Position numbers and translations under genes: made by a program. A stretch of 5,330 nt of DNA from positions 1 to 5,330 of the forward strand of contig OMSV01000102.1 of NCBI GenBank assembly GCA_900290385.1, written 5' to 3'. Under the pieces are notes generated by a model. The model was not told the DNA's origin. It saw nothing but the letters and a program-made list of their open reading frames with translations, and made no database searches. Positions 1-5,330 of this stretch are shown here, piece after piece (the first letter of the stretch is position 1; the number at the start of each line of letters is the position of its first letter). The stretch comes from Syntrophobacter sp. SbD2 (GTDB lineage Bacteria > Desulfobacterota > Syntrophobacteria > Syntrophobacterales > Syntrophobacteraceae).

Positions 1-1182
1 GAATGCGGCTCGTCCTTCAAGGACTTCTGCGCATCTGGGCTGACCTTCCTTTTCCTGGCCGCCCTCAGGCGCGCCTTGCGGAGCGCTTCGACCTGCCTCC
101 CTCTTCCTGCGCTCGGTGGAAAATACCTTGCCCTCGCAGCTACGGGCACTGTCGCCGACCTCGTACCGCTGGTTTCGGCAAACCGGATTCTCGCCCGAAG
201 CGGTCTGCGCAATCTCAACGCAAATGGCTGCGCCCCGCTTTCATACCTGGCTGCCGCTGCCGGTTTGGCCGGTAAGACCTTGACTGCGGGCCACATCGGC
301 TTCTATTTGGGTCCGCGTATAAATGCCGCAGGGCGGGTCTCCGAGGGACAAATAGCATACGATCTGCTCACCTCGGACCAGCCGTCCCGATTGGTCCGGC
401 TGGCGCGGGAGCTTGACAACCTGAATGCGCAAAGGCAGGCGCAAGAGGAAAAAATAGTGAGTCAAATCCGCACCCGTCTGGCACAATGTCCTCCCACCGG
501 CAGGACGCTCGTTTTGGGAAACGCTCAGTGGCAGCCGGGGGTTGTGGGCATTGCTGCTTCCAGGGTCCAGCAGGACCTCTATTATGCTCCTGTAGTGATA
601 TTGTCGATAGACGAGGGTAACGGGATTGCGAGGGGTTCGGCCAGGAGCATTCCGGGTTTCGACGTTCACCACGCGCTTTCGATGTGTGCTGATCTGCTCG
701 TTAAATGGGGAGGCCACAGAGCGGCGGCCGGTCTGACACTGGCTGCAGACCGCATCGATGAGTTCGCAGACCGCTTCGAGGAGATTGCCCGGCAGTATCC
801 GGCGGAAATTTTCGTCCCGTATGGGAAAGTCGATCTGCAGTTACCTTTGGCCCTTGCCGGACCCGAACTGGTCCAGGCGCTCGAGCAACTCGAGCCCCAC
901 GGGATGGGTAATTCGGCCCCGGTTTTTGCCCAGCGCGGCGCCCGGCTCAACTCCGTAAGAACATTCGGAAAAGAACAAAACCATCTGAAGATAGGGCTTG
1001 AAAACGGCCTGGAAGCAATCTGGTGGCGTGGCGCGCAACGCTTCTCCGCAAAGTCACACGACAGGGAAAACAAATCTGGATCTGGTCCGGGGCAGAGTGT
1101 GGATATGGTTTTCCACGTAGGATGGAACGGCTTCCATAGAAAGACGATGCTCGAGATCCTGGAGCTCGGGACGCTCTTTTAA
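1..1182 (+). CDS. recJ: Single-stranded-DNA-specific exonuclease RecJ, C-terminal part (5' end off the window)
   Basis: RecJ degrades single-stranded DNA 5' to 3' in RecF-pathway recombination, mismatch repair and rescue of stalled replication; it is a cytoplasmic, metal-dependent DHH-family enzyme. The frame is open from base 1, and the first codons already read as RecJ (CGSSFKDFCASG, matching the usual C-PFKDL-G-G stretch), so the ATG at 76 is internal. In the visible 393 residues: GTVAD at 49-53 (end of the DHH domain; Asp53 is probably a metal ligand), GPRINAAGR at 104-112, the DHHA1 domain with GSARSIPGFD at 212-221 and the signature GGH at 237-239, then a C-terminal OB-like domain opening with the LEPHGMGN motif. 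E. coli RecJ has about 577 residues, so roughly the first third, with DHH motifs I-III, is missing here only because of the window edge. One oddity is Ala44 where most RecJ proteins have Asp (LDLVALGT). The gene ends 7 bases from the convergent neighbour; no terminator is visible. Family assignment is very secure. Confidence 0.96.
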   Translation, partial: ECGSSFKDFCASGLTFLFLAALRRALRSASTCLPLPALGGKYLALAATGTVADLVPLVSANRILARSGLRNLNANGCAPLSYLAAAAGLAGKTLTAGHIGFYLGPRINAAGRVSEGQIAYDLLTSDQPSRLVRLARELDNLNAQRQAQEEKIVSQIRTRLAQCPPTGRTLVLGNAQWQPGVVGIAASRVQQDLYYAPVVILSIDEGNGIARGSARSIPGFDVHHALSMCADLLVKWGGHRAAAGLTLAADRIDEFADRFEEIARQYPAEIFVPYGKVDLQLPLALAGPELVQALEQLEPHGMGNSAPVFAQRGARLNSVRTFGKEQNHLKIGLENGLEAIWWRGAQRFSAKSHDRENKSGSGPGQSVDMVFHVGWNGFHRKTMLEILELGTLF

Positions 1183-1189
1183 AACTTTT

Positions 1190-1723
1190 TCAGGCAGAAC
1201 TGCTTTCCCGAAGCTTCAAAACCTCCAAGTGTCTTTTGTTCATGTTTTCGTGAATTTTCTCCTGGAGCCTGACAGCGTTTTTTCCATTAACCTTTCTTAT
1301 TATCCCGGCCGACCTGAGTATGCTTGTCGGGTCTCCCATGTCGGCTATCTGCTGGGCGAAACAGCTTGCAGCCTTGAAATCCTCTATCACCCGGTACTCA
1401 TCGCAAGGAATGAAGGATTCAAGCAGCACGTAGGCGATTTCAAGCCAGTGCTGCGTATCGCCCCCGGGATCGTTCGCAAGTTCACAAAATATGGCCTCCC
1501 TGATTTGCTCCTTTGGACAGGGAAGTTCGGAATCCATCCCTATCGGCCCCCTCATCTCTTCGAGCACCTGCAAGTAGGCGCAAATAATACGAGATCTTTG
1601 CTCCAGGGTTGAATCCGGGCAGTACCCGCATTCTTCCCCGTCCTCTGCCCTGGCGCCCTTGAGAAAGGCTTCCGGGCAGTTGAACAATCTTGTGGCGCGG
1701 AAGTGACCGCTGGTGATTTCCAT
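1190..1723 (-). CDS. Cysteine-rich protein of unknown function, 177 residues
   Basis: I do not recognise this protein. The start is well supported: an AGGAG Shine-Dalgarno lies 7 bases before the ATG at 1723, and the upstream frame reaches a TAA without another start. There is no signal peptide or membrane segment, so it should be cytoplasmic. It has eight cysteines (16, 32, 35, 48, 69, 80, 107, 121), including one CxxC (CGYC at 32-35), all in the first 121 residues. The rest looks mostly helical, and the last 40 or so residues are basic and charged (KVNGKNAVRLQEKI then a Lys/Arg-rich tail). The cysteines could bind zinc or an iron-sulfur cluster, but their spacing matches no motif I know. 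It is tail-to-tail with recJ. It lies downstream of the methyltransferase on the same strand, but a terminator and about 360 bases separate them, so it is probably its own transcription unit. The opposite strand also has an open frame here (1229-1612), but that begins at a GTG without a ribosome-binding site. Confidence that the gene is real is good; its function is unknown. Confidence 0.78.
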   Translation of the reverse strand: MEITSGHFRATRLFNCPEAFLKGARAEDGEECGYCPDSTLEQRSRIICAYLQVLEEMRGPIGMDSELPCPKEQIREAIFCELANDPGGDTQHWLEIAYVLLESFIPCDEYRVIEDFKAASCFAQQIADMGDPTSILRSAGIIRKVNGKNAVRLQEKIHENMNKRHLEVLKLRESSSA

Positions 1724-1843
1724 CGCAAAACTCCTGGCTGGAGAAAAACCGGACGACTGATGACTTTAAAAGACATCGGATTTGGCCGGATACGCATGGC
1801 CTACCGTGATGGAACCCAGTATATTCAAGGTATGTAGGAATTA

Positions 1844-1863
1844 AATAGGGTAAGGGCCCTATT
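1844..1863. repeat. Short inverted repeat flanked by direct repeats, possible operator
   Basis: AATAGGG (1844-1850) and CCCTATT (1857-1863) form a perfect 7-bp inverted repeat around a 6-base spacer. The heptamer GTAGGAA occurs on each side as a direct repeat, at 1834-1840 and 1869-1875. No T-tract follows on either strand, so it is a poor terminator. It lies about 120 bases upstream of the Cys-rich gene's start codon, where an operator could sit. Short repeats of this size can arise by chance in a gap this long. Confidence 0.3.
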
Positions 1864-1949
1864 CATAGGTAGGAAGCACGGTATTTATTGAGCTGACAAA
1901 ATACATAATCCGGAAGACCCGGAATTACCATGCAATATTAGGCAGATAC

Positions 1950-2000
1950 AAAAAGAGAAAAGGAGAGTCAGGAAAGGAGGAGGACAAAACCTGACTCTCC
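1950..2000 (-). terminator. Rho-independent terminator of the methyltransferase gene
   Basis: Read on the minus strand, an 11-bp perfect stem (GGAGAGTCAGG, 2000-1990, pairing with CCTGACTCTCC, 1972-1962) encloses a 17-base pyrimidine-rich loop. It is followed at once by TTTTCTCTTTTT (1961-1950). Stem plus U-rich tail, about 80 bases past the methyltransferase stop, is the standard layout of an intrinsic terminator. The loop is longer than usual. On the plus strand the stem is followed by a purine run, so it would not terminate in that direction. Confidence 0.85.
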
Positions 2001-2081
2001 CAAGGAGGAAAGAAAAGAATGTCTTTCCGCTAATAATTATAACGCGCCCGTCAATAGTGAAGATTCACCGGCTTTTTTCTT

Positions 2082-3107
2082 TCACGACGATTCATGGCTC
2101 ATTTTTCTTGCACTGACGATTCCCATTCCATCAATAAGCGTTTCATGTTCCACATTGATATCTGTAAACCCGGCGTTCCCGAGCATTTCCTGATGCTCTT
2201 TTTCCGTATAGGCTTTCCCATCCTCGTAGAAGTTAAGAAAAACGAGCCCCATACCCAATGAAGACGGTGGTGATAAACAGGAATTCTCTAAAATACTTCC
2301 AATGATATAGATCTTTCCTCCTGGCGCCATGGCTTGCCCTATATTGATTACGGCCATCTGCGCCTGTTTGCTGGAAATTGTCTGAATGAAGGCTCGAAGG
2401 ATTGCGATATCATAGTGCCCCGGGGGAGTATTCGAGCAAAGATCGGTTGCCTCGACGCTGATTCTGTCGGACATTGCGGCTTTGTCTATAAAATATTTGC
2501 TCACCCGCGCCACTCTGGGCAGGTCCGCGACCGTTGCTCGGATTATAGGGAACTTCTCGCAAATCCCGATGGACACACCTCCTGTGCCGCCCCCGGCATC
2601 CAGAAACCGCTCACACTGCGAGAAGTCCAGCTTCACTGCGAGTTCCCTGCCAGACCTGATGCTGCTGTGGAATTGGCTGCCGAAAAAATTAAACAGTTCT
2701 TCATCGGGTAAGGTCTTCCAATCGATTTTGAGCGTGGGCTTTCCCTCTCGAATACTCTCTGCCGTGTTCATTGCGGCATGCCACAGCTTGCGATGGAATC
2801 CGCTCAATCCGCCCATATAATCCGGACGTCCGCGCACCAGGTATTTGTCTGCTTCTTCGGTGTTAGAGAAAATTCCGTCTTCAACCGTTAGAAGGCCGGC
2901 TGCCACCAAAGCATAGAGCAGGGGCGAAAGCTTGGTCGCCTGGACGCTCAACGATTCAGAAAGGGCAATGGCGTCCATGGGACCGTCCTTAAGCGGCGTA
3001 AAAAGGTCCAACTCCATTCCAGCCAACATCGCAAACGGCGGATAAACCGCATAGGCATTGCGCATAACAATAGTGGGACTGATTCCGGTGTTGCTCTGTG
3101 CAACCAT
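2082..3107 (-). CDS. SAM-dependent O-methyltransferase (COMT/ASMT-like, dimerisation plus Methyltransf_2 domains)
   Basis: This is a class I methyltransferase, likely cytoplasmic and homodimeric, transferring methyl from S-adenosylmethionine to a small molecule that cannot be named from sequence. The start is the ATG at 3107, giving 341 residues, because GGGAGGGAG lies just upstream; a TTG ten codons earlier (3137) would put that Shine-Dalgarno inside the gene. Residues ~10-90 form the winged-helix dimerisation domain (GMELDLFTPLKDGP near 30-43). SAM-binding motif I is LDAGGGTGG at 169-177, the motif II acidic residue is Asp195 (ATVADLP), and PGGKIYIIG at 262-270 is the post-motif strand. Near 280-300 the LSPP...LVFLNFYEDGKAYT block resembles a bacterial subfamily. 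The usual catalytic His-Asp (LHDW) is replaced by I-Q-T-I, with Gln242 at the His position, so the base must differ or the activity may not be classical O-methylation. It is divergent from a LysR-type regulator that probably controls it, and it has its own terminator. Family secure; substrate unknown. Confidence 0.9.
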   Translation of the reverse strand: MVAQSNTGISPTIVMRNAYAVYPPFAMLAGMELDLFTPLKDGPMDAIALSESLSVQATKLSPLLYALVAAGLLTVEDGIFSNTEEADKYLVRGRPDYMGGLSGFHRKLWHAAMNTAESIREGKPTLKIDWKTLPDEELFNFFGSQFHSSIRSGRELAVKLDFSQCERFLDAGGGTGGVSIGICEKFPIIRATVADLPRVARVSKYFIDKAAMSDRISVEATDLCSNTPPGHYDIAILRAFIQTISSKQAQMAVINIGQAMAPGGKIYIIGSILENSCLSPPSSLGMGLVFLNFYEDGKAYTEKEHQEMLGNAGFTDINVEHETLIDGMGIVSARKMSHESS

Positions 3108-3149
3108 CTTCTCCCTCCCTGAAATGATTAACGGCAAATGATTTTGAAC

Positions 3150-3176
3150 TTGACAGGAGCAGACCCTTTCTATAAC
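3150..3176 (+). promoter_or_regulatory. Candidate promoter of the LysR-type regulator gene
   Basis: A perfect TTGACA (3150-3155) is followed after 15 bases by TATAAC (3171-3176), five of six matches to the -10 consensus. The 15-base spacer is shorter than the usual 16-18, which suggests a weak promoter or one that needs activation or DNA distortion. It faces the opposite way to the methyltransferase promoter and shares its -10 bases, so the two probably compete for RNA polymerase. Confidence 0.45.
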
Positions 3177-3197
3177 CGATCAATTATTCGCTGTAAA
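3169..3197 (-). promoter_or_regulatory. Candidate promoter of the methyltransferase gene
   Basis: On the minus strand a -35-like TTTACA (3197-3192) and a -10-like TATAGA (3174-3169) are separated by 17 bases, the ideal spacing. Transcription would begin near 3162, leaving a leader of about 55 bases before the ATG at 3107. The -10 overlaps that of the divergent regulator promoter. The match to sigma-70 consensus is moderate. Confidence 0.5.
3172..3187. promoter_or_regulatory. Imperfect palindrome, candidate LysR-type operator
   Basis: ATAACCGATCAATTAT has perfect ATAA/TTAT ends and a GATC centre; 12 of 16 positions are symmetric. It lies over the overlapping -10 elements of the two divergent promoters, where an autorepressing LysR-type protein commonly binds. 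The T-to-A spacing is N12 rather than the canonical T-N11-A of this family, so the call rests on position and AT-rich symmetry. Confidence 0.35.
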
Positions 3198-3247
3198 AAG
3201 AAAGGTTTTGATGTGTATGATCGAAAAAATCGAACGAAGGAATCAAC

Positions 3248-4150
3248 GTGGAACTACGTCAGCTAAAGACATTCCTGATGGTCGCAAAGCTCCTCAGTTT
3301 CAACCGGGCGGCCGATGCCTTGAACTATGCCCAATCGACCGTGTCGGTCCAAATTCGGGGGCTGGAGGAGGAGTTCGGCGTACCGCTTTTCGATCGGCTG
3401 GGTAAACATGTTGTTCTGACGGAGGCCGGGCAGGTCCTGATGCGCTACGCACGGAAAATGCTCGACATAGAGGAAGAGACTCATTCCGAAGTTGCCGGTC
3501 ACACACTGTCCCAAGGCTCTCTTAGCGTTCGGATTCCGCAGAGTCTCGGCACTTATTTCCTGCCGGCCATCTTGCAACGATTCCACCCCCGGTACCCGAA
3601 TGTGGGCTTCGATATCAACAGTTGTGCCTTCCATTTGCTGGAACACGAGCTCAAAAGCGGAGTCACGGATGTAGCTTTTCTACTGGCGGAATCGATTAAT
3701 GCCAGGGACCTCAGATGCGAAGTCCTGGGTGTGCTGCCGCTTGTAATTGTGGCAAAGCCCGGCCATCCTCTGGCCGGGCGGTCGTCTATGGCCGTCGAGG
3801 ACCTTAAGGGAGAGGCTATCATCTTGCCAAAGCATGATTGCAGCTACAGGATGGTCTTTGAACAGATACTGACTGAAAAAAGAATAAAAACCGCATCCAT
3901 CATAGAAATGAATACTATTGAGGCCATCAAGCAATGCGTGATGAGGGGAATCGGGGTGACCATCATGCCCGAGATTACCGTTAAAGACGAAATTCATGAA
4001 AAAAAACTGGTCGTGTTGCCATGGCGTGAAGAAGTGCTTGAGACGGCGATATTGATGATCCGGCACAAGGACAAATGGATTTCGCCCACTTTGAGTGCAT
4101 TCATGGAAGACGCCAGGGAAGTAATCACTGCCCGGATGACTGGATATTAA
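3248..4150 (+). CDS. LysR-type transcriptional regulator
   Basis: This 300-residue protein has the standard LysR length and layout. The N-terminal winged helix-turn-helix covers residues 3-60: the FLMVAKLLSFNRAADAL stretch, then the recognition helix around QSTVSVQIRGLEEEFG (29-44), and the PLFDR...LTEAG end of the wing at 46-61. A linker helix follows, and the effector-binding periplasmic-protein-like domain runs from about residue 90 to 295, with the typical VIVAKPGHPLAGR and AIKQCVMRGIGVTIMPE stretches. The start is a GTG, supported by a GAAGGAA ribosome-binding site (3236-3242) five bases upstream; the protein then begins MELRQLKTFL as family members do. It is divergent from the methyltransferase gene across 140 bases, so control of that gene and of itself is the natural inference. 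The inducer cannot be told from sequence. A strong GC-rich hairpin lies inside the coding region at 3757-3779. The stop is one base from the convergent hldE stop. Confidence 0.95.
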   Translation: MELRQLKTFLMVAKLLSFNRAADALNYAQSTVSVQIRGLEEEFGVPLFDRLGKHVVLTEAGQVLMRYARKMLDIEEETHSEVAGHTLSQGSLSVRIPQSLGTYFLPAILQRFHPRYPNVGFDINSCAFHLLEHELKSGVTDVAFLLAESINARDLRCEVLGVLPLVIVAKPGHPLAGRSSMAVEDLKGEAIILPKHDCSYRMVFEQILTEKRIKTASIIEMNTIEAIKQCVMRGIGVTIMPEITVKDEIHEKKLVVLPWREEVLETAILMIRHKDKWISPTLSAFMEDAREVITARMTGY

Positions 4151-4151
4151 T

Positions 4152-5330
4152 TTAAGACTTTTTTGTCCCTTTGACCCGCTCGACAATTCCTGTGGTGCTC
4201 AGGTTTTCAATCAGGGGCGCCAGGACGATCCGGCCTCCCCATGCTTCCACAAGCTCATGCCCCACTACGGCCTCACGGGTATAATCGGCTCCTTTCACCA
4301 GGACGTCAGGCCTCAAAGCTTTTATCAGGGACAAAGGAGTATCTTCTTCGAAGACGACCACCATATCAACGCAACCAAGCGCAGCGAGCAGAGCGGCCCG
4401 GTCGCTCTGAGGCAATATGGGGCGATGCATGCCTTTGATGCGTCTTACCGAACTGTCCGAGTTCAAGCCGACGACGAGCCGCTGTCCTTCGCCGGCGGCG
4501 GCATGGAGCAGCCGTATATGACCGGCATGAAGAATATCGAAACATCCATTGGTAAAAACAATGCTGTTTCCAGCGGCCCTCCATGCATCGAGCGTTAACC
4601 TGGCTGAAGCCGGATCGCAGATTTTCCTGAGCGTCCCGTTGTGTCCCTGCCTCAGGGCGATGGCAAGCTCTTCGGCCCGGATGGGATTTGTCCCTACCTT
4701 CCCCACGACGATCCCTGCGGCGATATTGGCTAATTCTGCAGATTGAGCCCAACCCATCCCGGTTGCTATTCCGGCGGCCACGGTGGCGATTACGGTATCG
4801 CCCGCCCCGGAAACATCGAAAACATCGCGGGCCTGGGTTCCAATGAGAAGGGGTGGCTCGTCGCGGGTAAAGAGCGCCATGCCTTTAGGGCCGCGAGTAA
4901 CCAGAAGCCGGTCGATTTGCAGATTCATGATCAGCTCCCGGCCGGCATCCATAAAAGTTTCTTCGGAAATAAGCTGTTTGCCGGCAATCAGTTCAAGCTC
5001 CGCCGTGTTGGGGGTGATGCAGGTTGCCCCGTTGTATCTGGTCCAGTCTCTGCCTTTGGGGTCTACCAGGGTTGGCAGGAGCCTCTCCCGAGCACTCCTG
5101 ATGATCGCTGAGCAGGAGCCGTCGTCGAGGGTCCCCTTGCCATAGTCTGATAGGATAACCACACCCGCCTGTGCAATCAGTTCCAAGACTCGGTCCAGCA
5201 GGATGCCTGCCTCTGCAGGACTGATCGTCCCGGCTTCTTCCTCGTCCAGCCGCAAGAGTTGTTGGCCCTGTGACATAACTCGCGTCTTGACAATTGTTGG
5301 GCGTGGCGGGGCAAGAGTAATGAGATGATC
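4152..5330 (-). CDS. hldE: Bifunctional heptose-7-phosphate kinase / heptose-1-phosphate adenylyltransferase HldE (5' end off the window)
   Basis: HldE performs two cytoplasmic steps toward ADP-heptose: phosphorylation of D-glycero-D-manno-heptose 7-phosphate at C1, and later adenylyl transfer from ATP to heptose 1-phosphate. The product feeds LPS inner-core assembly. The frame stays open to the right edge, and the 18 codons before the Met at 5276 read RPTIVKTRV, matching the HldE kinase stretch TITKLRVLS, so that Met is internal. Numbering the 392 visible residues: PfkB/ribokinase-type kinase to about 215, with LSDYGKG at 60-66, TRGPKG at 145-150 and the catalytic DVSGAGD at 172-178 (base Asp178). 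The cytidylyltransferase-like domain follows, with FTNGCFD at 259-265, HAGH at 268-271, GLNSDSSV near 288-295, VKGADYT and a final STTGIV. E. coli HldE has 477 residues, so about 85 N-terminal ones lie outside. Both active-site motifs are intact, so both activities are expected. The partner phosphatase and epimerase genes are not in view. Confidence 0.97.
   Translation of the reverse strand, partial: DHLITLAPPRPTIVKTRVMSQGQQLLRLDEEEAGTISPAEAGILLDRVLELIAQAGVVILSDYGKGTLDDGSCSAIIRSARERLLPTLVDPKGRDWTRYNGATCITPNTAELELIAGKQLISEETFMDAGRELIMNLQIDRLLVTRGPKGMALFTRDEPPLLIGTQARDVFDVSGAGDTVIATVAAGIATGMGWAQSAELANIAAGIVVGKVGTNPIRAEELAIALRQGHNGTLRKICDPASARLTLDAWRAAGNSIVFTNGCFDILHAGHIRLLHAAAGEGQRLVVGLNSDSSVRRIKGMHRPILPQSDRAALLAALGCVDMVVVFEEDTPLSLIKALRPDVLVKGADYTREAVVGHELVEAWGGRIVLAPLIENLSTTGIVERVKGTKKS

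Larger units (their letters stand above)
1724..2081. other. Intergenic region between the methyltransferase gene and the Cys-rich gene
   Basis: I find no convincing gene in these 358 bases. The part nearest the methyltransferase stop holds its terminator (listed separately) in a strongly strand-biased tract, purine-rich on the plus strand from about 1946 to 2019. The middle is AT-rich and holds a 7-bp inverted repeat flanked by direct repeats (listed separately). The promoter of the Cys-rich gene should lie between about 1740 and 1950, reading leftward. I see a TATACT at 1818-1823 (minus strand) but no good -35 partner, so I do not call a promoter. Confidence 0.7.

Noticed and set aside
241..717. 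Long minus-strand open frame (158 codons) inside recJ
   Set aside because: It lies antisense to conserved RecJ motifs, has no recognisable protein features, and is explained by codon bias in recJ.
1229..1612. Plus-strand open frame opposite the Cys-rich gene
   Set aside because: It starts at a GTG with no Shine-Dalgarno, whereas the minus-strand frame has a well-placed AGGAG and ATG.
1818..1823. TATACT on the minus strand as the -10 of a promoter for the Cys-rich gene
   Set aside because: No acceptable -35 hexamer lies 16-18 bases upstream, so the evidence is too weak to call.
2019..2033. Four-codon plus-strand mini-frame (MSFR) behind AAGGAGG, as a possible leader peptide
   Set aside because: No plus-strand gene follows within reach and the region is the complement of a minus-strand terminator, so the Shine-Dalgarno resemblance is probably incidental.
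3108..3137. N-terminal extension of the methyltransferase to the TTG at 3137
   Set aside because: The extension would place the strong GGGAGGGAG ribosome-binding site inside the coding region; the ATG at 3107 fits it.
3680..4186. Minus-strand open frame antisense to the LysR-type gene (168 codons)
   Set aside because: The plus strand encodes a full-length, clearly recognisable LysR-type protein; the antisense product resembles nothing.
1..5330. CRISPR array, tRNA or rRNA gene, insertion sequence or prophage fragment
   Set aside because: No regularly spaced repeats, cloverleaf-like sequence, transposase-like frame or terminal inverted repeats were seen on either strand.

Overview
The window looks like an ordinary chromosomal segment of a Gram-negative bacterium. 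The evidence for this is a bifunctional ADP-heptose synthesis enzyme (HldE), which makes the inner-core sugar of lipopolysaccharide. The moderately GC-rich coding DNA, the style of the RecJ protein (C-terminal half visible) and the anaerobe-like O-methyltransferase make a Desulfobacterota / syntrophic 'deltaproteobacterial' host plausible. That placement is inference from general resemblance, not something the sequence proves.

Layout, left to right. (1) Positions 1-1182, plus strand: the C-terminal two thirds of recJ, the single-strand-specific 5'-3' exonuclease; its N-terminus lies off the left edge. (2) Positions 1190-1723, minus strand: a cysteine-rich protein of 177 residues that I do not recognise, tail-to-tail with recJ across 7 bases. 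(3) Positions 1724-2081: a 358-base gap holding a clear minus-strand intrinsic terminator for the next gene and a small inverted repeat flanked by direct repeats. (4) Positions 2082-3107, minus strand: a SAM-dependent methyltransferase of the dimerising O-methyltransferase (COMT/ASMT-like) family. (5) Positions 3108-3247: a divergent promoter region with two face-to-face promoter candidates whose -10 elements overlap, plus an AT-ended imperfect palindrome. (6) Positions 3248-4150, plus strand: a LysR-type regulator. (7) Positions 4152-5330, minus strand: hldE, running off the right edge, with one base between its stop codon and the LysR stop.

How they relate. The flanking genes recJ and hldE are conserved housekeeping functions in DNA repair and LPS precursor synthesis. 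The middle holds a self-contained accessory unit: a LysR-type regulator transcribed divergently from a methyltransferase, the classic arrangement in which the regulator controls its neighbour and itself. The methyltransferase transcript appears to end at its own terminator, so the cysteine-rich gene downstream is probably transcribed separately. No RNA gene, CRISPR array, transposase or integrase was seen. The most interesting points are the methyltransferase, which lacks the usual catalytic histidine, with its dedicated regulator, and the unrecognised Cys-rich protein. I do not see compelling evidence for a new multi-gene system.
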